Assembly: GCF_031202265.1 (NCBI RefSeq)
Contig: NZ_CP100604.1
Span: 8,352,501-8,416,500 of the forward strand
From: Bradyrhizobium sp. Ash2021
GTDB lineage: Bacteria; Pseudomonadota; Alphaproteobacteria; Rhizobiales; Xanthobacteraceae
Direction of reading: 5' to 3'
Length of the DNA stretch: 64,000 bases
A program made the translations under genes and the position numbers. Under the pieces are notes generated by a model, which saw only the letters and a program-made list of their open reading frames with translations, was not told where the DNA came from and searched no databases. Positions within the stretch are counted from its first letter, which is position 1. Each line of letters starts with the position of its first letter. Shown piece after piece: positions 33,459 to 42,785 of the stretch.

Positions 33459-34205
33459 TCACCCGCCCATCTTCGCCATCAGCGCGTCCGACACCTCGAA
33501 ATTGGCGTAGACGTTCTGCACGTCGTCATGTTCGTTCAACAGATCGATCAGCTTCAACAGCTTCTCGCCGGTCTCGTCGTCGACCGCGACCGTGTTGTGC
33601 GGTTTCCAGGTCAGCGCCGCCTTGCGGGCTTCGCCGAATTTCGCCTCCAGCGCCTTGGCCACTTCGCGGAAGGTTTCCTGCGAGGCATAGATTTCGTGGC
33701 CGCTCGCGCTCGAGATCACGTCGTCGGCGCCGGCCTCGATCGCCGCGTCCAGCATCGCATCGTCGGAGGCCACGCTTGAATCATATTCGATGATGCCGGT
33801 GTGATCGAACATGAAGGCCACCGAACCGGTTTCGCCGAGATTGCCGCCGGATTTGGTGAAGTAGGAGCGGATGTCGGAGGCGGCGCGGTTGCGGTTGTCG
33901 GTCAGGGCTTCGACGATCACGGCGACGCCGCCGGGGCCATACCCCTCGTAGCGCATTTCGTCATAATGTTCGCCGCCAGTGCCGGTCGCCTTCTTGATGG
34001 CGCGCTCAATCGAGTCCTTCGACATGTTTTCCTGGCGGGCAGAGATGATCGCCGCGCGCAGCCGCGCGTTCATTGCCGGATCGGGCTGGCCCATCTTGGC
34101 CGCGACCGTGATTTCCCGCGCCAATTTGCCGAAAAGCTTCGACTTCTGGGCATCCTGCCGGCCCTTGCGGTGCATGATGTTCTTGAATTGGGAATGGCCG
34201 GCCAT
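33459..34205 (-). CDS. yebC: YebC/PmpR (TACO1) family regulatory protein
   Basis: 248-residue YebC-family protein: [20 protein letters not shown], then [15 protein letters not shown] and the conserved [20 protein letters not shown] and [20 protein letters not shown]. The family is linked to translation (mitochondrial TACO1) or transcription (PmpR). The ATG at 34205 gives the canonical MAGHSxxxNI start; the longer frame upstream is not conserved. It usually precedes ruvCAB, as here. Confidence 0.96.
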   Translation of the reverse strand: MAGHSQFKNIMHRKGRQDAQKSKLFGKLAREITVAAKMGQPDPAMNARLRAAIISARQENMSKDSIERAIKKATGTGGEHYDEMRYEGYGPGGVAVIVEALTDNRNRAASDIRSYFTKSGGNLGETGSVAFMFDHTGIIEYDSSVASDDAMLDAAIEAGADDVISSASGHEIYASQETFREVAKALEAKFGEARKAALTWKPHNTVAVDDETGEKLLKLIDLLNEHDDVQNVYANFEVSDALMAKMGG

Positions 34206-34406
34206 GCTTGGTCTCTTGGATTCGTCCGGGGGAATTTGGGGGTGAAAGCGCGGCCTTATAAGCCGGTGACCGGCCAAAATCAAAGATTTGGCGCTATTTT
34301 GGGTATGAAAGTAGTGCCGCCTGCTGGAATGTGAGGCAGTTGTTAACCATGACTTCATGCCCGGATGAGAGGATATCCCACCCAATTTCAACTTTTAAGA
34401 GTTCCC

Positions 34407-36167
34407 ATGGCGTTCGGTTTGTTTCGAAAGCGAGTGCCGGAACCGGCTGCGCCTGCCGTCGAACCCAAGGTTCCGGCAAGCGCCGCCGTGGCCGACGCAG
34501 CCGCCTCCTCCGAGAGTGATTCGGCCAAGGAAATCCTCGAACTGCTGGAACTCGAACTCGGCGCCATGATCCGCCAGCTCGAGCGCGCGGCCGGTTCGGT
34601 CGCCAGCGGCGCCGAAGCGACCGCGGCGACGCTGTCCACCATCCGCCAGCGTACCGACGCCCTCACCGGCCGCACCAGCGCCGCGCAGTCCACGGCGACG
34701 ACATTCTCGCAGGCCGCCGACAAATTCACCCATTCGGCACAGGGCATAGGAGCGCAGGTACGCGACGCCGGCAAGCTCGCGGATCTCGCCAGCGACGCCG
34801 CCCGCGAAGCCAGCGCCAATGTGGATCGCTTAAGGGAGTCCTCCGCCGCCATCGGCAATGTCGTCAATCTGATTGCACAGATTGCGCGGCAAACCACGCT
34901 GCTGGCGCTCAACTCCACCATCGAGGCAGCGCGCGCCGGCGACGCCGGCCGCGGCTTTGCCGTGGTCGCCACCGAGGTCAAGGCGCTCGCGGTGCAGACC
35001 CAGCACGCCACCGAGGAAATCACCAAAAAGATCGAAGCGCTGCAGAAGGATGCCGCGGGTTCGGTCGATGCGGTGCATCGGATTTCGCAGGCGATCGAGG
35101 CGATCCGGCCGGTATTCGAGAACGTCAACGGCGCTGTGGCCGAGCAGAACCAGACCACCGGCGAAATGTCCGAGAACGCCGCCTCCGCTTCCCATTTCAT
35201 CGTCTCGGTCGGCGACAGCGCCACCGAGATCGGCAGCGCGACCAAGGAAGCCGAGGCGCATGGCGAGAACGTCGCCAAAGCGGGCCAGGCGGTCACGACG
35301 TTCGCGCAGAAGCTCAAATCGCGCTGCGCCGTGCTGCTGCGCCAGGGCGAGCGGACGGACCACCGCAAGGGCGAAAAGCTGCCCTGCAACCTCAAGATCG
35401 AAATCCAGACCGCGCGCGGCCCGATCAGTGCGCCGGTCTATGAGATTTCCATGGAAGGCATCCTGGTCTGCGGCCCCGCTGCCGACGGCCTGCCGCAACA
35501 CCAGAGCCTCAGTGCGACGCTGCAGGACATCGGCGCCTGCAGGATTCGGATCGGCGAACGCACCAACGCGGGCGCGCAGGCACGGTTCGAGGCGCCGAAT
35601 GCCGAGCTCAGCGAAAAGATCGAAGACAAATTGTGGTCGATCCGCGACGAGAACACCGAATTCGTCACCCGCGCTATGGAAGCCGGCGCAGCGCTGACCA
35701 GGATCTTCGAAAGCGGGGTCGCAAGCGGCGCCATCTCCATCGAAGACATGTTCGATACCGACTATGTCGAGATCGCAGGCACCAACCCGGTCCAGCATCG
35801 CAGCAAGATTCTGGACTGGGCGGATGGTACGCTGCCACCGTTCCAGGAAGCCTTCCTTGCCAGGGATCCGCGCATGGCGTTCTGCGTGATGATCGATCGC
35901 AATGGCTACCTGCCGGTGCACAACAAGATCTACTCGCACCCGCAGCGCCCCGGCGACGTCGCCTTCAACACCGCCAACAGCCGCAACCGCCGCATCTTCA
36001 ACGACACGGCGGGCCTGGCCGCCGGCCGCAATCAGCGTACCTATCTGATCCAGAGCTATGCCCGCGACATGGGCAACGGCAAGACCGTCATGATGCGCGA
36101 GATCGACGTCCCGGTCCGCGTCAACGGCCGCCACTGGGGTGGCTTCCGCACCGCGTACCGGCTGTGA
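34407..36167 (+). CDS. Soluble methyl-accepting chemotaxis protein with PilZ and C-terminal sensor-like domain
   Basis: 586-residue chemoreceptor without a membrane segment. The coiled-coil signalling domain has the hairpin tip [20 protein letters not shown] followed by [20 protein letters not shown] (~residues 155-200). A PilZ domain follows ([20 protein letters not shown], with an RxxxR arrangement and later [13 protein letters not shown]; ~320-400). The last ~140 residues form a distinct domain ([53 protein letters not shown]) that also ends the next gene. The layout suggests c-di-GMP input to a cytoplasmic receptor. The start at 34407 was chosen for the MAFGLF N terminus. Confidence 0.9.
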   Translation: MAFGLFRKRVPEPAAPAVEPKVPASAAVADAAASSESDSAKEILELLELELGAMIRQLERAAGSVASGAEATAATLSTIRQRTDALTGRTSAAQSTATTFSQAADKFTHSAQGIGAQVRDAGKLADLASDAAREASANVDRLRESSAAIGNVVNLIAQIARQTTLLALNSTIEAARAGDAGRGFAVVATEVKALAVQTQHATEEITKKIEALQKDAAGSVDAVHRISQAIEAIRPVFENVNGAVAEQNQTTGEMSENAASASHFIVSVGDSATEIGSATKEAEAHGENVAKAGQAVTTFAQKLKSRCAVLLRQGERTDHRKGEKLPCNLKIEIQTARGPISAPVYEISMEGILVCGPAADGLPQHQSLSATLQDIGACRIRIGERTNAGAQARFEAPNAELSEKIEDKLWSIRDENTEFVTRAMEAGAALTRIFESGVASGAISIEDMFDTDYVEIAGTNPVQHRSKILDWADGTLPPFQEAFLARDPRMAFCVMIDRNGYLPVHNKIYSHPQRPGDVAFNTANSRNRRIFNDTAGLAAGRNQRTYLIQSYARDMGNGKTVMMREIDVPVRVNGRHWGGFRTAYRL

Positions 36168-36195
36168 CCCGCATTTCAATGAAGGGGATGCCGTG

Positions 36196-37716
36196 ATGCC
36201 GGCAGCTCAGAGTTCGGAACTGAATCACGCCCAGGCCGCGCCGTCGGCCAGCGAGCGCCTGGTCGACCAGCTTGCCAACCGGATCGGCGGCCTCGGGGTC
36301 GAACTTGCCGACGTCGCCGGCAACCTCCAGGAAGTTGCGGGCCGTGTCTCCGGCCAATCCGACCGGTTCGGCCAGTTGCAGAAAACCGCCGAGACCATGG
36401 TCTCCGCCAATCACGGCATCGCCAGCGCCTCGCAGGCGGTGCAGTCGGCCGCCACGGCCGCGGTCGGAGAAATCACCCAGTCGCGCACCGTGGTGGAGAC
36501 CGCGGTCCAGCACATCGCCGAACTGATCGAGGCGGTCGGCCGTATCGAGCATCGCCTGAGTTCAGTCGGCAGCGCGCTGTCCGAAGTCTCAAAAGTATCC
36601 GGATCGATCGAGGCGATCGCGCGGCAAACCAATTTGCTGGCGCTGAACGCCACCATCGAGGCCGCGCGCGCAGGCGCGGCGGGAAGAGGATTTGCGGTCG
36701 TCGCCAGCGAGGTGAAGAATCTCGCCGAAGCGACCCGGCAGGCGACCCATCTGATCGACGATACCGTTCGCGACCTCGATGGCCAGGTCAACAGCCTGAT
36801 CGGCGAGAGCGGCGAGGCCTCGCTCCGGGCCAAGAATGCCGGCGAAGGCGCGGCGCAGATCCAAGGCATCATCGCCCGCGTCCAGAATGGCTTTACGGCG
36901 GTCGGGAGCGAGATCGACGGCGTCGCCAAGGCGGCCACCTCCAATCTCTCACACTGCGACAAGGTCATCGACGAGCTCGGCAACCTTGCCAAGGGCGTCG
37001 ATCTCTCATCGACCGAGTTGAAGCATGCCGACGACCGGGTCGCCAAGCTGCTCGATATCTCGGAAGGGCTGATCGCCCTCATTGCCGACAGCGGCGTGGA
37101 GACCTCGGATGCGCCATTGATCCGTGTCGTGATCGATACGGCGAAGCAAATCTCGGCCGCCTTCGAAAGCGCGATCGCGCGCGGCGAGATCACCCTCGAT
37201 CAGTTGATGGACGAGAAATACCGCGAAATCGCCGGTAGCGATCCGAAACAATACATGACGGACTACGTCACCTTCACCGACCGCGTCCTGCCGGCGATCC
37301 AGGATCCAATTCAAAAATGCGATCCGAGAATCGTGTTTTGTGTCGCATGGGCCAAAGGCGGCTATCTGCCGACCCATAATCCGAACTATCGCCATCCGCA
37401 GAGGCCGGACCTGGTCTGGAACAACGCGAACTGCCGCTACCGGCGGCTGTTCAGCGATCGCGCGGTGAAGAAAGTGGCGGCGAACACCAGGCCGTTTTTG
37501 CTGCAAACCTACCGGCGCGACATGGGTGGCGGCAATTTCGTGCTGATGAAGGATCTGTCGTCGCCGATCGTCATCCGCGGCCGCCATTGGGGCGCCTTCC
37601 GCATGGGCTTCGGCAGTCCTGAGCAGCCGGCCGATCGCGCCGGCGAAGCTTCTCGTCGGAATGCAATCCGGGGTGTAACAATTACCGGGCCCGTGACGGA
37701 GTTGAACAGCCCATGA
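36196..37716 (+). CDS. Soluble methyl-accepting chemotaxis protein, paralogue lacking PilZ
   Basis: 506-residue chemoreceptor paralogous to the preceding gene. The signalling tip is [20 protein letters not shown] then [20 protein letters not shown] (~residues 140-190). No PilZ insert and no membrane helix are seen. The C-terminal domain repeats the neighbour's: [52 protein letters not shown]. The last ~25 residues ([20 protein letters not shown]) are extra. AAGGGG lies 8 nt before ATG 36196. The stop overlaps the ATG of the next gene. The signal is unknown. Confidence 0.9.
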   Translation: MPAAQSSELNHAQAAPSASERLVDQLANRIGGLGVELADVAGNLQEVAGRVSGQSDRFGQLQKTAETMVSANHGIASASQAVQSAATAAVGEITQSRTVVETAVQHIAELIEAVGRIEHRLSSVGSALSEVSKVSGSIEAIARQTNLLALNATIEAARAGAAGRGFAVVASEVKNLAEATRQATHLIDDTVRDLDGQVNSLIGESGEASLRAKNAGEGAAQIQGIIARVQNGFTAVGSEIDGVAKAATSNLSHCDKVIDELGNLAKGVDLSSTELKHADDRVAKLLDISEGLIALIADSGVETSDAPLIRVVIDTAKQISAAFESAIARGEITLDQLMDEKYREIAGSDPKQYMTDYVTFTDRVLPAIQDPIQKCDPRIVFCVAWAKGGYLPTHNPNYRHPQRPDLVWNNANCRYRRLFSDRAVKKVAANTRPFLLQTYRRDMGGGNFVLMKDLSSPIVIRGRHWGAFRMGFGSPEQPADRAGEASRRNAIRGVTITGPVTELNSP

Positions 37717-38285
37717 AACACCTGCTCGATGCCGGGAAACTGCTGCTGCTCGACATGGCGTCGACGTTGTTTTTCCTGGTCGTCTACCTCACGACAGGGA
37801 ACGTCACCCTGGCGGTCGTGCTCGGCATGGCGCTGGGTGCAGCCCAGATCGGCTGGCAGTTTCTGCGCCAGAAGCCGATCGACACCATGCAGTGGATGAG
37901 CCTGTTCCTGGTGTTGGGCGCGGGCGCCGCCACGCTGATCACCCGCGACCCGCGCTTCGTGATGATCAAGCCGACCGTGATCTACACCGTCGTCGGCATC
38001 GTGATGCTCAGGCCCGGATGGATCAACCGCTATCTGCCGCCGGTCGCGATCGAAATGGTGCCGGATATCGCCTTCATCTTCGGCTACGTCTGGGCCGGCC
38101 TGATGTTCTTTTCCGCCGGCCTGAACCTGATCGTGGCCCTCAACTATAGCGTGGCGACCTGGTCGGTGTTCATGTCGATCTACGGCATCGTCAGCAAGCT
38201 TGTCCTGTTCCTGATCGGCTTTGCCACCATGCGCACCATCGGCGTGCGCCGCCGCCGCGCCCAAATGATCGCTGCCGCTTCCTGA
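37713..38285 (+). CDS. IspZ/YciB-like septation-type membrane protein
   Basis: 190-residue integral membrane protein with about five helices: [60 protein letters not shown], and [20 protein letters not shown]. The pattern [20 protein letters not shown] is the YciB/IspZ signature (intracellular septation protein A family). It is translationally coupled (4-bp overlap) to the chemoreceptor upstream, an unusual partner for this family. Confidence 0.85.
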   Translation: MKHLLDAGKLLLLDMASTLFFLVVYLTTGNVTLAVVLGMALGAAQIGWQFLRQKPIDTMQWMSLFLVLGAGAATLITRDPRFVMIKPTVIYTVVGIVMLRPGWINRYLPPVAIEMVPDIAFIFGYVWAGLMFFSAGLNLIVALNYSVATWSVFMSIYGIVSKLVLFLIGFATMRTIGVRRRRAQMIAAAS

Positions 38286-38488
38286 CGGCGAAGCGCTCGG
38301 CGCTAGCGCATGGTCCACGAACCGCCGCCGATTTCAGCTAGGGCGTGAACCCATAAATCCAGAGTGGTCGGCGGACGTCCGCTTTAGTGTGCATTCCGGA
38401 CTCACGTCGGACGTCGCGTGAGGTCCGAAAAATGCCAACAACGGACCCATGCACTGCAGCAAGGCACACTCGAGATCACGATGGCAGC

Positions 38489-38746
38489 ATGAAATTCGTC
38501 GAGCGGCAACCCTTCGCCGATCCCGATGCCGCCGCGCGCAGGATCGTCGAGACCGCCAACGGCGTCGAAGCGGTGCAGGATGGCCGTATCTTCATCGAAC
38601 GCGTCAATGAGCCATTTCTGGCGGCTGCCGGCAGTGGCGAGCAGTTCCGCGCCGGTATCGAGCGCGCCGTCGCTCTCGGCTGGCTGTGGCGGCACGAGAG
38701 CGGCACTTACCTGAAAATCACCGAGAGGGCGGCGCTGTTTGCCTGA
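38489..38746 (+). CDS. Small hypothetical protein
   Basis: 85-residue protein of no recognised family. It begins MKFVERQPFADPDAAARRIV and carries a helix-rich body with QDGRIFIERVNEPFLAAAGS and GIERAVALGWLWRHESGTYL, a winged-helix-like ending. The start at 38489 follows ATGGCAGC with poor Shine-Dalgarno support. Coding use matches its neighbours. Confidence 0.55.
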   Translation: MKFVERQPFADPDAAARRIVETANGVEAVQDGRIFIERVNEPFLAAAGSGEQFRAGIERAVALGWLWRHESGTYLKITERAALFA

Positions 38747-38868
38747 TCCACGATTAGTGACCGCGAAAGCACACCCGCATAGATTTCGCAGAAACGCACA
38801 GCCCGCAAGTTACCTTCTTTGGGATCGCAAGCTAAATCTAGAGACACTTTCGTTTCAGAAGGCCTGCG

Positions 38869-39639
38869 ATGACCCTGCTTGTGACCGTAAAAGAGGCAGA
38901 GGAGGATCAGACTGGCGCCCCCGACATGAAGGCTGTGATCGCCGTTGTTGGACTTGCAATTGAGGCCAGAATAGCCGGGACGGCAGCGATGATCGCTGAT
39001 GGTGACCGGACCGCCTTTCTTCTACGTGACGCCATCCGACAGGGTGTGCGCGGCGTTATAAGCTTCGGCGTATGCGGCGGGCTAGATCCGAAGCTCCGAC
39101 CGGGTAAGGTTGTTATCGCTTCGTCGGTGTTTGCCGGGAAAGGTGAAGCTTATCCAAGTGACCTCCTCTGGGCCGAGGAGCTCCTTCGGATGATCCCGGG
39201 CTCTGGCTACTCTCCGATTGCTGGAGTGGCTTCCCCCATCACAAGTTTTGAGCAGAGACGGGACTTCCATGCCACCACCGGGGCTGTCGCGGCCGATATG
39301 GAGTCGCAAATCGTGGCACGAATTGCTGCCGAATTCAGAATTCCCTTTGCTGCTTGTCGCGTTGTTCTAAACCCTGCCCATCGAATACTTCCGAGAGCAG
39401 CGCTCATAAACATCGGACCCGCAGGTAAGCCTGGACTGCGTAAAATTGGAGGTTCAGTTCTTAAAGATCCACGGCAACTTCCCAGTCTTAGCCGGCCAGC
39501 TGTTGACGCTGTTATTGCGGTGCTGGCCTTGCGCAGTGCCAAACAACGGCTTGGAACTCACCTCGGTTTCCCGCACCTGCGTTCACGCCGGCCATTGAAC
39601 TGCCTGATTCCTTCAGCGCCCGCTGCGTATCCGATGTAG
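38869..39639 (+). CDS. HpnG-like hopanoid-associated phosphorylase (nucleoside phosphorylase family)
   Basis: 256-residue nucleoside-phosphorylase-fold protein resembling HpnG, which converts adenosylhopane to ribosylhopane in known systems. It has VIAVVGLAIEARIAG, ISFGVCGGLDPKLRPGKVVI, and AADMESQIVARIAAEFRIPF (catalytic Met-Glu). The family ending LKDPRQLPSLSRPAVDAVIA comes next. The last ~30 residues (after RSAKQRLG) do not resemble the family and may reflect a shifted or added 3' end. AGAAGG supports start 38869, while ATG 38926 fits the family N terminus. Base composition is clearly lower in GC than the neighbours, and no other hopanoid gene is nearby. Confidence 0.75.
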   Translation: MTLLVTVKEAEEDQTGAPDMKAVIAVVGLAIEARIAGTAAMIADGDRTAFLLRDAIRQGVRGVISFGVCGGLDPKLRPGKVVIASSVFAGKGEAYPSDLLWAEELLRMIPGSGYSPIAGVASPITSFEQRRDFHATTGAVAADMESQIVARIAAEFRIPFAACRVVLNPAHRILPRAALINIGPAGKPGLRKIGGSVLKDPRQLPSLSRPAVDAVIAVLALRSAKQRLGTHLGFPHLRSRRPLNCLIPSAPAAYPM

Positions 39640-39735
39640 GCAAGGAATCGAAGCAAAGCCGTCTCGGCGGCGTTGGAATTCCGCTCTCGCCGTAACAGGG
39701 ATAGACGAATGCGAAGGGCGACGTCGCGAGCGCGC

Positions 39736-40440
39736 TCACGAGTCGGACTCCGGGTCGAGCTTCGGGATTGGCCGCGAACCCGCGCGCGAGTGCAGGAACG
39801 CCTTGCTCACCAAAAGGGCCGGCGCAGCTAAAAAGGCGGCCAAGGCGGTCCACGAAATCATGGGCCGTGGCGCGGCCGCATGGCGCTCAGGCAGAACCGC
39901 CGCCGATCCAAAGCAACCTCTTCGTTTCATGAAGCGCCAGACGAGCGGGTTCCACTGCCTCCAGACCTGCTCAGCCTGCGCTGACAACAGGCCGGAGACG
40001 ATTTCCGGTGGTGGTCCAAAAACCTCAGGCAGTTTGTTCGATAAATCGTCGTCCTTGAGCACGTCCCATTTCGAATATCCTCCCATCACAGGAGAGGAAA
40101 GCGCGAACACCACCCGACCAATCCGCGCCTCTCTTGCAGGAAACGAACACATCGGGCAGGGCTCAACGATCGAATACAAGGTACAATCCTGCAGACGCTT
40201 TCGTTTCAGGACCTTTTGTGCTTCGGAAAGCGCCACGACCTCCGCGTGTCGCGTCACGTCGCTCTCCGATGAAACGCAATTTGTTGCCTCGGCAATGACG
40301 TGTCCTCGAGAAACGATTACGGCGCCGAACGGCAGCTCTCCTTTCTTCGCTCCATGTTGAGCGAGTTCAAGGCATCGCTTCATCATTTGCAAATCTTGAA
40401 GGTAAGTTTCCGGCCTGCTCATAAGCGTCAGCTGATCCAT
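39736..40440 (-). CDS. Nucleoside deaminase (cytidine/deoxycytidylate deaminase fold) with C-terminal membrane segment
   Basis: 234-residue zinc deaminase. Zinc ligands are in DVTRHAEVVALSEAQKVLKR (HAE) and YSIVEPCPMCSFPAREARIG (PCxxC); LPFGAVIVSRGHVIAEATNC is the usual start of the fold. Guanine or a related base is a likely substrate type. A hydrophobic stretch near the C terminus (PMISWTALAAFLAAPALLVS) is unusual for the family and may anchor it to the membrane. The region has lower GC. A 40-codon ORF precedes it by 5 nt, with an FNR/FixK-type box farther up. Confidence 0.87.
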   Translation of the reverse strand: MDQLTLMSRPETYLQDLQMMKRCLELAQHGAKKGELPFGAVIVSRGHVIAEATNCVSSESDVTRHAEVVALSEAQKVLKRKRLQDCTLYSIVEPCPMCSFPAREARIGRVVFALSSPVMGGYSKWDVLKDDDLSNKLPEVFGPPPEIVSGLLSAQAEQVWRQWNPLVWRFMKRRGCFGSAAVLPERHAAAPRPMISWTALAAFLAAPALLVSKAFLHSRAGSRPIPKLDPESDS

Positions 40441-40445
40441 CCGAA

Positions 40446-40568
40446 TTAACGAGCAGTCCCCTCTGGCTGCTCACGCTTGGAAACTGCTGATTCGTCTAAC
40501 TCATTGATCACCGAGGGGTGGTCAGAGGGGTGAATGACCAGAAAGTCCTTCGGACTTGCGGCGGCCAT
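40446..40568 (-). CDS. Possible 40-residue leader or small protein upstream of deaminase
   Basis: ATG preceded by TTGGGGAA, encoding MAAASPKDFLVIHPSDHPSV and 20 more hydrophilic residues (INELDESAVSKREQPEGTAR) before TAA. It ends 5 nt before the deaminase start, as in a two-gene operon. It lies just below a putative FNR/FixK-regulated promoter. No homologue is recognised. It may be a real small protein or a chance frame. Confidence 0.35.
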   Translation of the reverse strand: MAAASPKDFLVIHPSDHPSVINELDESAVSKREQPEGTAR

Positions 40569-40616
40569 TTCCCCAAACGCACGTGCTATTTAACAGCAGG
40601 TAAACGATTGGTTCCG

Positions 40617-40630
40617 TTGATCTAGATCAA
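40617..40630. promoter_or_regulatory. FNR/FixK-type anaerobox
   Basis: TTGATCTAGATCAA, a perfect match to the TTGAT-N4-ATCAA consensus of FNR/FixK proteins. On the minus strand a TTAAAT -10-like hexamer lies at about 40589-40594, so the box would centre near -41.5 for a start near 40580, as in class II promoters. The downstream units would be the small ORF and the nucleoside deaminase. Confidence 0.6.
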
Positions 40631-41387
40631 GAGCGCAGACCTCTAACGCCTAAAAGCAACGGCCTCACGGGTTGAGACACCCAAACCACCGCCGCTTCAA
40701 CTGCGGCGTACGACCACTTGGCCCGCCGCATCAACGTCATGACGTCTTGGCATTTTTTCAGAAGCTGCCGCCACGGTGGCACCAAAGTGAGCCCTCTTGG
40801 ATCACCTCGTCGACTCGGGCGGCAGCGTCGGCGGCACAGTGAGGCCGAGCGCCTCTGCGGTTTTTCTGGTTCGAGAATGAATTTCGTGTTCAGAAAACTG
40901 CTGGGTCAGGCAGCAACGTCCAGCTGCACTCGAAATTCTTCAAAGGCTGAAATGGCGTCCGCCGCGTACATCCGCGACGGCCCGCCGCCCATATAGATGG
41001 TCATGCCGAGGGTTTCCTCCACCTCCCGTGACTACTTCAAGGCCGGCAAACATCGAGTGTCAGCATCGCTGACATGCCTCAGCAAAAAAAGTCGGCACTT
41101 TCGATGACAAACGCAAATGCGTAGCCGCGTGCAAGAATTCGTTCTAGTCTTCCCAACGCTCGGTCGAGCGTTCGAGACTGACCTAGAGCCAGATCATGAT
41201 CAAAACGCCAACCACGATTGCCGCTAAGGTCGCAGTGGGATTTTCGCTTGCGCAACGGGCGTTCGGATAGTCGGACTGGAGCCCTACTGAACAGCTGACC
41301 ATGGTTGACATCGTTCTACGCGAACCGCCCGCAGTCTGTGGAGAAGACAGGATCAGAACTGGCGAATTTCAAACGGGAGGAACGGCA
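40631..41387. other. Gene-poor lower-GC stretch
   Basis: No convincing gene is found over about 750 bp. A 32-codon minus-strand frame at 40906-41004 (MTIYMGGGPSRMYAADAISA...) has GGAGG about 12 nt upstream and could be a decayed gene end; it is not recognised. The last 60 bp lead into the esterase gene with a strong ribosome site. Composition is closer to the deaminase and phosphorylase region than to the core chromosome. Confidence 0.5.
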
Positions 41388-42584
41388 ATGGCTGACAACT
41401 TGAGAGGCGCATGTGACGGGATCTTGCAAAAAGTCGTGAGTGGCAAGCCCCGCGTTCCCGGCGTGGTGGCGATGATCACCAGCCGCTCGGCCAATATCTA
41501 TGAAGGAGCCGCCGGCGAGCGTGTTCTTGGCGGGCAGGCAATGACGACCGACACTGTGTTCGCCATCTACTCAACCACGAAAGCGATCACCGGCACGGCC
41601 GTTATGCAATGCGTCGAGGAAGGCAAGCTCGACCTGGACGCCCCTGCCAAAACTTACGTCCCCGACATCGGCAAGCTCGAAGTGCTCGACGGATTTGGCG
41701 CCGACGGGACGCCGAAGCTGCGGGCGCCGAAGCGAGACATCACCACCCGGATGCTGATGCTGCATACCGCCGGCCTCGGCTACGACTTCTTCAACGCCAG
41801 CTATTTCCGCCTCGCGCAGGAGCGCGGTCAGCCGAGCGTAATCACCTGCTCGAAGGCATCCCTGATGACACCGCTGCTGTTCGATCCCGGTGACAAATGG
41901 GAATATGGCAGCAACATTGATTGGTGCGGCCAGGTCGTCGAGAGCATACGCGGCAAGCGCCTCGGCGAGGTGATGAAGGAGCGGATCTTCGCGCCGCTCG
42001 GGATGGAGGACACCGCCTTCTCGCTGACTCCTTCGATGCGGGCGCGTCTCGCCGTCATCCATCAGCGCGGGGCCGACGGGTCGCTGACCCCGCTTCCCGA
42101 TATGCAATTGCCGCCTGATCCGGAAGTCGACATGGGCGGCCACGGACTCCACGCCTCGATCGGCGAGTACATGAAATTCATCCGCATGTGGCTGAACGAT
42201 GGAACTGGGCCGCATGGCCGGGTGCTCAAGAAGGAGACTGTCGAGGCCGCGGTACGCAACGGCCTGCAAGCGCACCAGACGGTCACGATGCTGCCCGGCG
42301 TCATTCCGGCCCTGTCGAACGATGCCGAGTTCTTCCCCGGCCTGAAGAAATCCTGGTCTTACACCTTCATGGTCAACGACGAGGATGCGCCGACCGGCCG
42401 GCCGGCCGGGGCGCTCGGCTGGGCCGGTCTCCCCAACCTGTTCTTCTGGATCGACCGGAAGAACGGCTTCGGAGGATATTGGGCGACGCAGATCCTGCCG
42501 TTCGGCGACCCGACTTCATTCGGTGGCTACCTGGAGTTCGAGACGACTGCCTATGCGACGGGTGAGGCGCGCGCGGCGGCGTAA
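41388..42584 (+). CDS. Serine hydrolase, class C beta-lactamase / family VIII esterase fold
   Basis: 398-residue hydrolase. The catalytic SxxK is [20 protein letters not shown] and the Tyr motif is [20 protein letters not shown]. The C-terminal block [20 protein letters not shown] has the family's WAGL ending. There is no signal peptide, so it is cytoplasmic. GGAGG lies 8 nt before ATG 41388. It is directly upstream of a Baeyer-Villiger monooxygenase; an esterase/lactonase acting on the monooxygenase product would make a ketone-degradation pair. The pairing is inference from context. Confidence 0.88.
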   Translation: MADNLRGACDGILQKVVSGKPRVPGVVAMITSRSANIYEGAAGERVLGGQAMTTDTVFAIYSTTKAITGTAVMQCVEEGKLDLDAPAKTYVPDIGKLEVLDGFGADGTPKLRAPKRDITTRMLMLHTAGLGYDFFNASYFRLAQERGQPSVITCSKASLMTPLLFDPGDKWEYGSNIDWCGQVVESIRGKRLGEVMKERIFAPLGMEDTAFSLTPSMRARLAVIHQRGADGSLTPLPDMQLPPDPEVDMGGHGLHASIGEYMKFIRMWLNDGTGPHGRVLKKETVEAAVRNGLQAHQTVTMLPGVIPALSNDAEFFPGLKKSWSYTFMVNDEDAPTGRPAGALGWAGLPNLFFWIDRKNGFGGYWATQILPFGDPTSFGGYLEFETTAYATGEARAAA

Positions 42585-42785
42585 TGCTGGCGAGCGCCTT
42601 GTTGTGCCACGGCGCCTCCCGGGTTTTCGAAATTGAACGGATCGAGGGGCGTCGCGAGCGCGTGCATTGCGATGTTGCCGGCGGACGTCGGCCTGTCATT
42701 GGCGCAGGCTGGCCGGGGCCGGCGCATTGGCGACAGGACAACTGACCAAAGATGCAGGGAGAAGGCTCAAAACAGGAGGTGTGTC

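Noticed and set aside
42590-42741. Minus-strand frame beginning MHALATPLDPFNFENPGG between esterase and monooxygenase
   Set aside because: It has no ribosome site and runs into the esterase gene antisense; at most a decayed fragment, not supportable as a gene.
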